NCBI RefSeq assembly: GCF_000236785.1
Contig: NZ_AGUF01000028.1
Coordinates: 16,011 to 80,010 of the forward strand
Length of the DNA: 64,000 nucleotides
Source: Achromobacter arsenitoxydans SY8
GTDB lineage: Bacteria > Pseudomonadota > Gammaproteobacteria > Burkholderiales > Burkholderiaceae_B
Reading direction: 5' to 3'
Shown in pieces: positions 46,123 to 52,865 of this stretch. Every line of letters begins with the position of its first letter. Position 1 is the first letter of the stretch. Position numbers and translations under genes: made by a program. The notes below the pieces were generated by a model, which saw only the letters and a list, made by a program, of their open reading frames with translations, had not been told where the DNA came from and did not search any database.

Positions 46123-47112
46123 ATGTCCCGCCGCCTTTTCGGCCGGTCCGCGCGCGTCGCGCTCGCCGGCATGTTTGCAACGCTGTCCTTTGCCGGCATC
46201 GCGCATGCCGCCGACTATCCCGCCCGTCCCATCAAGCTGGTGGTGCCTTTCGCCGCAGGCGGCTCGACCGATATCGTGGCCCGCCTGGTGGCGGAGTACG
46301 CCGGCCGCGACCTGAAGCAGACCATCGTGGTCGAGAACAAGGCCGGCGCGGGCGGTTCCATGGGCATGGAGCAGGTGGCGCGCGCCACGCCGGACGGCTA
46401 CACGATCGGCATGGCGACGATGAGCACGCATGGCTCCAATCCCGCAGTGTTCCGCAAGATGAACTACGACCCGGTCAAGGACTTCACGCCCGTGGCCAAC
46501 GTGCTGGCCGTGCCCAGCATCTTCGCGATCAATCCGAACGTCCCGGCCAAGAACATGGCCGAATTCGTCGCGCTGGCCAAGGGCGCGCCGGAGCGCTACA
46601 GCTTTGCGTCGCCGGGCGTGGGTTCGCTGGGCCACGTGAACATCGAGAACTTCATGATGCTGTCCGGCATCAAGCTGCTGCATGTGCCGTACCGCGGCGC
46701 CGGCCCGGCCCTGAACGACGTCATGGGCGGGCAGGTGGATGCGATCACCGACAACCTGTCGTCGACGCTGCCCCAGGTGCTTGGCGGCAAGCTGCGCCCG
46801 CTGGCCGTGCTGGGCGCCGAGCGTTCGCCTTTGCTGCCCGACGTGCCGACCTACATTGAGCTGGGCTATCCCGACATGGGCACCGGCGGCTGGTTCGGCC
46901 TGGTCGCGCCGGCCGGCACTCCGCCCGCGGTGGTGGAGCGGCTGAACAAGGCGGTCCGTGTGGCCATGGAGGATCCGGAATTCCGCAAGAAGGCCGAGGA
47001 GGTGGGTGGTACGCTGATGCCCACGACGCCGCAAGAATTCAAGGTGCAGATCGACCAGGCGCTGGCCCGCTACGCCAAAGTGGCCAAGACCGCCAATATC
47101 CAGGCTGACTGA
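46123..47112 (+). CDS. Bug-family (TctC-like) substrate-binding protein
   Basis: Periplasmic solute receptor, 329 aa. The ATG at 46123 follows TTGGAGT and starts a signal peptide ending IAHAAD. Family features: DYPARPIKLVVPFAAGGSTDIVAR and the GAGGSMGMEQVARATPDGYT loop that binds carboxylates. No TctA/TctB genes are close, so it is an orphan of the type greatly expanded in Bordetella and Achromobacter. It is joined to an N-formylglutamate hydrolase gene two bases downstream, suggesting an N-acyl amino acid as ligand. Confidence 0.92.
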   Translation: MSRRLFGRSARVALAGMFATLSFAGIAHAADYPARPIKLVVPFAAGGSTDIVARLVAEYAGRDLKQTIVVENKAGAGGSMGMEQVARATPDGYTIGMATMSTHGSNPAVFRKMNYDPVKDFTPVANVLAVPSIFAINPNVPAKNMAEFVALAKGAPERYSFASPGVGSLGHVNIENFMMLSGIKLLHVPYRGAGPALNDVMGGQVDAITDNLSSTLPQVLGGKLRPLAVLGAERSPLLPDVPTYIELGYPDMGTGGWFGLVAPAGTPPAVVERLNKAVRVAMEDPEFRKKAEEVGGTLMPTTPQEFKVQIDQALARYAKVAKTANIQAD

Positions 47113-47114
47113 CG

Positions 47115-47993
47115 ATGACGACCGCCGACTTTCCCGCTGTTTCCGTGCTTGAGCCCACCGGCCCGGCCTTGCCCCTGGTCTGTGATTCGCCGCATAGCGG
47201 CGAGCGCTATCCCCAGGACTTCGGCGCCGCCGCAACGCTGGCGCAATTGCGCCAGGGCGAGGACACGCATGTGGACGCGTTATGGTCGGCGGCGCCCGCG
47301 CTGGGCGCCACCCTGATCGCGGCGAACTTTCCGCGCGTGTACATTGATCCGAACCGCACGTTGCAGGACCTGGATCCGGAGCTGCTGGCCGAGCCGTGGC
47401 CGGAACCCCTGAATCCTGGCGAGAAGACCCGCCTGGGCAAGGGCCTGATCTGGCGCAGGATGGACAAAGCGACGCCGATCTATGACCGCAAGCTGACGCT
47501 GGCGCAAGTGCGGCACCGCATCCAGGCGTACTACCAGCCCTACCACGCGGCGCTGTCGCACGCGATCCGGCAGGTGGAGCAGCGCTTTGGCGCGGTCTGG
47601 CACCTTAACCTGCATTCCATGCCCAACGATGCCTACGACCGGCTGGGCGTGCGCAGCGAACATCCGCTGGCGGACTTCGTGCTGGGCGACCGCGATGGCA
47701 CGACCTGCGAGCCGGAATTCATCGCGCTGATCGAGACGGCGCTGCGCGGCAAGGGTTACACCGTGGCGCGCAACGATCCCTACAAGGGCGTGCAGCTGAT
47801 CGCGCAGATCGGCCAGCCGGCGCTGAACCGGCACAGCCTGCAGGTGGAGATCCGCCGCCCGTTGTACATGGACGAGGCGACGCGCGAGCGTAACGCGGGC
47901 TTCGATGCGTTGCGCGCGGATCTGGCGCAGGTGCTGGAGCAAGTGGCGGCCTACGTGCGCGCCCGCATGTCCGCGATGCCGTCGACAAAATAG
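47115..47993 (+). CDS. N-formylglutamate amidohydrolase
   Basis: Zinc enzyme of 292 aa splitting N-formyl-glutamate to formate and glutamate, known from histidine degradation. Family motifs are VCDSPHSGERYP, NFPRVYIDPNRTLQDLDPELL, HLNLHSMPND with a metal His, and LQVEIRRPLYMDEATR. No hut genes lie nearby; it forms an operon with a Bug binding protein. It may therefore act on an imported N-formyl or N-acyl amino acid. Confidence 0.9.
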   Translation: MTTADFPAVSVLEPTGPALPLVCDSPHSGERYPQDFGAAATLAQLRQGEDTHVDALWSAAPALGATLIAANFPRVYIDPNRTLQDLDPELLAEPWPEPLNPGEKTRLGKGLIWRRMDKATPIYDRKLTLAQVRHRIQAYYQPYHAALSHAIRQVEQRFGAVWHLNLHSMPNDAYDRLGVRSEHPLADFVLGDRDGTTCEPEFIALIETALRGKGYTVARNDPYKGVQLIAQIGQPALNRHSLQVEIRRPLYMDEATRERNAGFDALRADLAQVLEQVAAYVRARMSAMPSTK

Positions 47994-48028
47994 AATCGCT
48001 TGCATACCCGCGTCTGCGGGGTTGGGAG

Positions 48029-48070
48029 AGGCGGTGCGGGCATTGATGCCAATCAATGCCCGCACCGCCT
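48029..48070. terminator. Long perfect hairpin after the FGase gene
   Basis: 19-bp stem AGGCGGTGCGGGCATTGAT with its exact complement, loop GCCA. There is no T run after it, so it may act by its stability, as an mRNA 3' end stabiliser or as a terminator. Confidence 0.7.
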
Positions 48071-48153
48071 CTTGCGCTTAAGTTCTCGCGCAGTGGGCCG
48101 TTGTCATTCGTATCGGTGCGTGTGCCATCCGAACGCGCCCATAGGAAACCGGA

Positions 48154-48453
48154 ATGCCCGAGAAGATCATCAACGGATTTTCAGTGGTCGCCTACGCGAC
48201 GCAGCCTGAGGGGCGCATCCCCCCGCGGGCGTTTATCGAGACGCGACGCGTGCCGGCAAAGCGAGGCGCGGCGCAGGATGGCGCCGACGAGGGGGCGCAA
48301 GACAATGCGCAGGAACCCGAAGGCCAGGCATTTGAAATATTCCTGAGCCGGCGTTTCCGCAGCACGATTGAAGCCATGTCGGCTGCGCGCAACGCGCTGG
48401 ACCGCATCAAGACTGTGGACGCGGACGGCGTGCCCGACCCGCTGCCGGAGTAG
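48154..48453 (+). CDS. Hypothetical protein, 99 aa
   Basis: Starts MPEKIINGFSVVAYATQPEG. The middle (residues 35-55) is low-complexity, rich in Ala, Gly, Asp and Gln. The end is charged (FEIFLSRRFRSTIEAMSAARNALDRI). No family recognised. It sits alone between two operons. Confidence 0.65.
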   Translation: MPEKIINGFSVVAYATQPEGRIPPRAFIETRRVPAKRGAAQDGADEGAQDNAQEPEGQAFEIFLSRRFRSTIEAMSAARNALDRIKTVDADGVPDPLPE

Positions 48454-48583
48454 CGCGCACAGCGGATGCCGCTGCGGCGTCCGTTTCCATATTGTTATCC
48501 CAACTTTGTATTTGTCGAACGCCTGAGCGCAGGCCGATGATGCCGCATGGCAATCGTCGCCAGTCTGCTCAAAAGGAAGGTTG

Positions 48584-49615
48584 ATGAATACGAAAGCTCA
48601 TTCCGGCGCCGTCGCGGCGCGGGGTATTTCGCGCCGTGCGCTGTTGCGCGCGGCAGGCGCCGCGGGCCTGGTCGCGCCCCTGGGCATGCTGGGCTCGCGC
48701 GTGCTGGCGGCCGACGCCGCGCCGCGCGCGTTCAAGATCGCATGGAGCCAGACCGCGGTCTGCCAGTCGCCAGTGTCCGTGGCGCTGGAGCGCGGCTTCT
48801 TCGACAAATACAACCTCAAGGTCGAACGCATCAATTTCAGCGGGTCCACCGACCAGTTGCTGGAGGCGATTGCGACGGGCCACGCGGATGGCGGTATCGG
48901 CATGGCGCTGCGTTGGCTCAAGCCGCTGGAGCAGGGCTTCGACGTGAAGCTGGCCGTCGGCACGCACGGCGGCTGCATGCGGTTGCTGACCGCCGAGGAT
49001 TCCCCCATCAAAAGCGTGAACGATCTGAAGGGACGCCGCGTGGCCGTTTCCGATCAGGCCAGTCCCGTGAAGAACTTCTTCGCGATCCGGGTGGCGCAAC
49101 TGGGGATTGATCCGGAATCCGTGGACTGGCGCCAGTATCCGCAGGACCTGTTCGGCGAGGTGCTGAAAAAGGGCGAAGTGGATGTGATCGCCGGCGACGA
49201 TCCGCTGATCTACACGCTGCGCGAAGACAACCGGCTGCGCGAGGTCGCCACCAACATCGAGGGCGACTATGAGAACCGCACCTGCTGCGTGCTGGGACTG
49301 CGCGGCGATCTGGTGCGCAAGGATCCCGAGTCGGCCGCAGCCATCACGCGCGCGGTGATCGACGCCCAGCGCTGGACCGCGTCCAATCCCGACGAGACCG
49401 CGCGCATCTTCGCGCCTTACGTGCCGGGCAAGGTGCCGGCCGAACGCGTGGCGGCGATCCTGCGCAGCCACAGCCATGGCCACGCCTCGACGGGATCGGC
49501 GCTGCGCGAGGAAATCGTGGGCTACGCGAAGGACCTGAAGACGATCAAGGTGCTCAGCGCAAACCTCGACATCAACAAGTACGCGCAAGCGGTGGTGCCC
49601 AATGTCCTCGGCTGA
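48584..49615 (+). CDS. NitT/TauT-type ABC substrate-binding protein
   Basis: Solute receptor of the nitrate/sulfonate/taurine (SsuA-like) family, 343 aa. An AAGGAAGG site precedes the ATG. The N-terminus looks like a Tat signal (ISRRALLRAAGAAGLVAPLG). The fold is supported by FKIAWSQTAVCQSPVSVALERGFF, FSGSTDQLLEAIATGHADGGIG and LKGRRVAVSD. Three downstream genes overlap head to tail, so all four are coupled. The ligand is unknown. Confidence 0.9.
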   Translation: MNTKAHSGAVAARGISRRALLRAAGAAGLVAPLGMLGSRVLAADAAPRAFKIAWSQTAVCQSPVSVALERGFFDKYNLKVERINFSGSTDQLLEAIATGHADGGIGMALRWLKPLEQGFDVKLAVGTHGGCMRLLTAEDSPIKSVNDLKGRRVAVSDQASPVKNFFAIRVAQLGIDPESVDWRQYPQDLFGEVLKKGEVDVIAGDDPLIYTLREDNRLREVATNIEGDYENRTCCVLGLRGDLVRKDPESAAAITRAVIDAQRWTASNPDETARIFAPYVPGKVPAERVAAILRSHSHGHASTGSALREEIVGYAKDLKTIKVLSANLDINKYAQAVVPNVLG

Positions 49616-50621
49616 CGCATTGCTCGCTGGCTCCGCGGACGCGACCCCGGCCGCCGTGCGCGGCTGGCGGCTTTGGAAGACGGGCGTTGCCGCCGCCGCG
49701 CTGTGGGCGGGCGTGGGCGGCGTGACGTTGGCCTGGCCGAATGTGGAGGTGGGCTTCACCTCGTGGGGCTACACGCGCGAGTTCGGCGTGGCGGCCCTGG
49801 CGCTGGCCATCCTGCTGTTGCTGGCGGCGGTGTCGGGCGCGGCGCAATCGCGTCCGGTGCGCGCGCTGCATCGGGCCGGCCCGTGGCTGCTGGCGTTGGC
49901 CTTGGCGGTGGGGGCATGGGAGATCGCGACGGCCAAGCTCGCGCTCCTGCCCAGCCCCTTCTTCGCGCCGCCGCAGTCGCTGATCGAGGTCTACGTATCG
50001 GACTACAAGCGCCTGGCCGACAGCCTGGTGAATTCGCTGTGGTTGCTGGCGAACGGCTTTCTGCTTGGCGCGGCGGCCGGCTTCCTGACGGGCGTGGCCA
50101 TCGGCTGGTCCCGCGGACTGGGCTATTGGGTGCATCCGGTGCTGCGCTTCCTCGGGCCGGTGCCGTCCACGGCGCTGCTGCCGATGGCGTTCTTTTTCTT
50201 TCCGTCGAGCTGGTCGGCCGCCGTGTTCCTGATTGCGCTGGCCACATGGTTTCCGGTCACGGTGCTGACCTGGTCGGGCGTGGCCGGCGTGAATCGCGCG
50301 TACTACGACGTGGCGCGCACCATGGGCGCGAACGAATGGTTCCTGGTCCTGCGCGTGGCGATTCCGGCGGCCCTGCCGCAGGTCTTCGTCGGGCTGTTCA
50401 TGGGCCTGGGCGCGTCATTCTCGGTGCTGGTCGCGGCGGAAATGATGGGCGTGAAATCCGGCCTGGGGTGGTATTTGTCCTGGGCCCAGGGCTGGGCTTC
50501 CTACGCCAACATGTACGGCGCGCTCATCGTCATGGCGCTGGTGTTCTCGGGACTGATCACCTTGCTCTTCCTGGGACGCGACCGGCTCCTGGCATGGCAG
50601 AAGGGAGTCGTGAAATGGTAG
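49602..50621 (+). CDS. NitT/TauT-type ABC permease
   Basis: Inner-membrane subunit, 339 aa. It has an extended N-terminal part with two or three extra helices (residues 27-100) before the usual six-helix BPD domain that starts near LLALALAVGAWEIATAKL. The coupling loop is YDVARTMGANEWFLVLRVAIPAALPQ. It overlaps the binding-protein gene by 14 bases and the ATPase gene by seven. The N-terminal extension is longer than in SsuC. Confidence 0.9.
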   Translation: MSSADALLAGSADATPAAVRGWRLWKTGVAAAALWAGVGGVTLAWPNVEVGFTSWGYTREFGVAALALAILLLLAAVSGAAQSRPVRALHRAGPWLLALALAVGAWEIATAKLALLPSPFFAPPQSLIEVYVSDYKRLADSLVNSLWLLANGFLLGAAAGFLTGVAIGWSRGLGYWVHPVLRFLGPVPSTALLPMAFFFFPSSWSAAVFLIALATWFPVTVLTWSGVAGVNRAYYDVARTMGANEWFLVLRVAIPAALPQVFVGLFMGLGASFSVLVAAEMMGVKSGLGWYLSWAQGWASYANMYGALIVMALVFSGLITLLFLGRDRLLAWQKGVVKW

Positions 50622-51406
50622 CCGCGACGTCGACCGATACGCCCGATGCGCGCGGCGCGGCGCTGGCCGTGCGCGGCGTGAACCATCATTTCGATCTGGA
50701 CGGCGCAGCCCTGCCGGTGCTGGACGGCATCGACCTGGACGTGAAGCCGGGCGAGTTCGTGGCCCTGTTGGGGCCGAGCGGCTGCGGCAAGTCCACGCTG
50801 CTGCGGCTGGTGGCGGGACTGGAGCCGCCGGCCGCGGGCGATCTGCTGGCCGACGGCGCGCACATCGCGGGACCGTCGCCATCGCGCATTGTCGTGTTCC
50901 AGGATCCCACGCTGTATCCCTGGCGCACGGTGTGGAACAACGTCGCGCTGGGCCTGCAGGCGCGCGGGCTGCTGAAGACGCAGCGCCATCGGGTCGACGA
51001 TGCGTTGCAGCGGGTGGGGCTGGCGGCCTTCGGCCAGGCCTATCCGCACCAGCTGTCGGGCGGCATGGCGCAACGCGCGGCGCTGGCCAGGGCGCTGGTC
51101 AACGATCCGCGAATCCTGATCCTGGACGAACCCCTGGGCAAGCTGGATTCGTTGACGCGGATCGCCATGCAGTCGGAACTGGTGGATCTCTGGCAGCGCA
51201 CGGGCTTCACGGCCCTGCTGGTGACGCACGACGTCGAAGAAGCCCTGTTCATGGCGTCGCGCATTGTGGTGCTGAGCGAACGGCCCGCGCGGATCAAGGA
51301 CGAGATCGTCAATGACCTGCCGTATCCGCGCCATCGCGGCGATCCGCGGCTGGCGGCGCTGCGGCACCGCGCGCTGGCCTTGCTGGGGCTGGATGCGACG
51401 TGGTAA
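50615..51406 (+). CDS. NitT/TauT-type ABC ATPase
   Basis: 263 aa. Walker A is GPSGCGKSTLLRLVAGLEPP, the Q-loop is VVFQDPTLYPWRTVWNNVALGL, the signature is LSGGMAQRAALARAL, Walker B is LILDEPLGKLD, and the H-loop is LLVTHDVEEAL. The start ATG lies inside the last codons of the permease gene, and its stop overlaps the GTG of the cytochrome gene. It fits SsuB/TauB-like proteins. Confidence 0.92.
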   Translation: MVAATSTDTPDARGAALAVRGVNHHFDLDGAALPVLDGIDLDVKPGEFVALLGPSGCGKSTLLRLVAGLEPPAAGDLLADGAHIAGPSPSRIVVFQDPTLYPWRTVWNNVALGLQARGLLKTQRHRVDDALQRVGLAAFGQAYPHQLSGGMAQRAALARALVNDPRILILDEPLGKLDSLTRIAMQSELVDLWQRTGFTALLVTHDVEEALFMASRIVVLSERPARIKDEIVNDLPYPRHRGDPRLAALRHRALALLGLDATW

Positions 51407-52824
51407 GCGCGCAGTGGCTTGCGCTGGCCGCCGCCGCCGCGGGCGCTGCCATGATGGCGTGGGCGGGAGCGGCGGGACGGGTGCGCGGAGAAGGGGCCTT
51501 GCGCTTGCCGTGGCTGGCGGCGGGGGCGCTGGGCGCGTCCGCCGCGTTGCTGGCCCTGGGCTGGCGGACGGTGCAGGATCTGCCCGGTTTGCTCGGGTCC
51601 CGTGTGGGCCATCTGGCGCTGTCCATGTCCGGCATCCTGCTGCTGGCCGGCCTGGGCGCGGCCTGGCTGCATAGCCGGGCGCCAGCGGTAAGGGCGCGTG
51701 CGCTGCCGTCGTGGCGGCGCGGCGTCGCCCTTGCGATGGGGGCGCTGGCGCTGTTGGTGCTGATGCTGGCCTTGTCGGTGTGGCGGCAGCCGGAGAACGC
51801 GCTGGCGCTGGCGCGCTGGCCATTTGCCTGGCGCTACGATCCGGACCTGCCCGTCAGTCCGCATACGTGGAACCGGCTATGGCTGGCGTTGGCGCAGAGC
51901 GCCGCCGCGCTGGTCCTGCTGGTGTGCGCCCTGTTTGCGCGGCGCTGGCGCCTGGCGCTGCTGGCGGCGTCCGGAGCGCTGGCGCTGGCGACGAGCTGGC
52001 CGCAGCCCCGCCTGTTGCTGACCGAGGCGCACCCGATGTCGTATCAGCGGTCGCCGCTGTCATTTACAGATGCCAACGTCTTGCAGGGCGGGCGCCTGTA
52101 CCGGCAGCACTGCGCGTCGTGCCATGGCGCGGCGGCGGATGGCCGCGGCGCGCGGGCGGCCGGCCTGCCCGCCTGGCCGAGCGTCCTGGGTGCGGCGCTT
52201 TTCGGCAATCGGCTGGATGGCGACATCTACTGGCGCGTGGCGCGGGACGGGCAGGCTTCCGGCGGGCCGGCGGAGCATGGGTTCGGCGCGGCGCTGCGGC
52301 CGGACGAAATCTGGCAGGTGCTGGACTTCCTGCGCCTGCAGGCTTACGGCGCCAGTGGCGGCGCAGGTATGCCGGCCGTTCCCGCGCCTGTCGTGGCGCT
52401 GGCTTGCCGGGATGGCCGGACGGCCCGGCTGGACGGACTGCGCGGCCTGCCGCTGCGGATCGTGGCGCACGCGCCGGGGGCGCCAGAAGAACCGCAGGAT
52501 CCGCGTGTGCTGACGGTGGCGTTGACGCGGGGCCTGGAAGCAGACGTCAATGCCGATTGCGTGGCGACGGACGTCTTGGCCTGGGATGCGTACGCGCTGG
52601 CGGCCGGGACCTCGCCGGACGCTCTGGCCGGGGCCCAATTCATGGTCGATCGCCGCGGCTGGCTGCGGGCGCGCCGTCTGCCTGGGGCTGCGCCGGCGTG
52701 GACCAGTGCGGACAACGTCTGCGGACCGGCCGGTCGGATGGAAAGCACTTCCGCCCGCGGCCTGGGCGAGCTGTTATCGGCGATGGACAGTGCGCCCATC
52801 GCCGCGCCGGCAAGAATTCCTTAG
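51400..52824 (+). CDS. Multi-helix membrane protein with a cytochrome c domain
   Basis: 474 aa, starting at a GTG that overlaps the ATPase stop. Residues 1-205 hold about six hydrophobic helices. A cytochrome c domain follows with haem site Cys238-Ala-Ser-Cys241-His242. In this class the sixth ligand is normally a Met in a GTxMPxF loop; here the matching stretch reads SGGPAEHGFGAAL with His293 and no Met, so a bis-His haem is possible. The C-terminal 150 aa (GRTARLDGLRGLPLRIVAHA) look like a redoxin or SCO-like module with several Cys. Coupling to an ABC importer is unusual. Electron donor or acceptor is not known. Confidence 0.8.
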   Translation: MVSAQWLALAAAAAGAAMMAWAGAAGRVRGEGALRLPWLAAGALGASAALLALGWRTVQDLPGLLGSRVGHLALSMSGILLLAGLGAAWLHSRAPAVRARALPSWRRGVALAMGALALLVLMLALSVWRQPENALALARWPFAWRYDPDLPVSPHTWNRLWLALAQSAAALVLLVCALFARRWRLALLAASGALALATSWPQPRLLLTEAHPMSYQRSPLSFTDANVLQGGRLYRQHCASCHGAAADGRGARAAGLPAWPSVLGAALFGNRLDGDIYWRVARDGQASGGPAEHGFGAALRPDEIWQVLDFLRLQAYGASGGAGMPAVPAPVVALACRDGRTARLDGLRGLPLRIVAHAPGAPEEPQDPRVLTVALTRGLEADVNADCVATDVLAWDAYALAAGTSPDALAGAQFMVDRRGWLRARRLPGAAPAWTSADNVCGPAGRMESTSARGLGELLSAMDSAPIAAPARIP

Positions 52825-52865
52825 AGATCGGGGCGGGACGGAGCCAAAGCCACGCCCCGCCGCGC

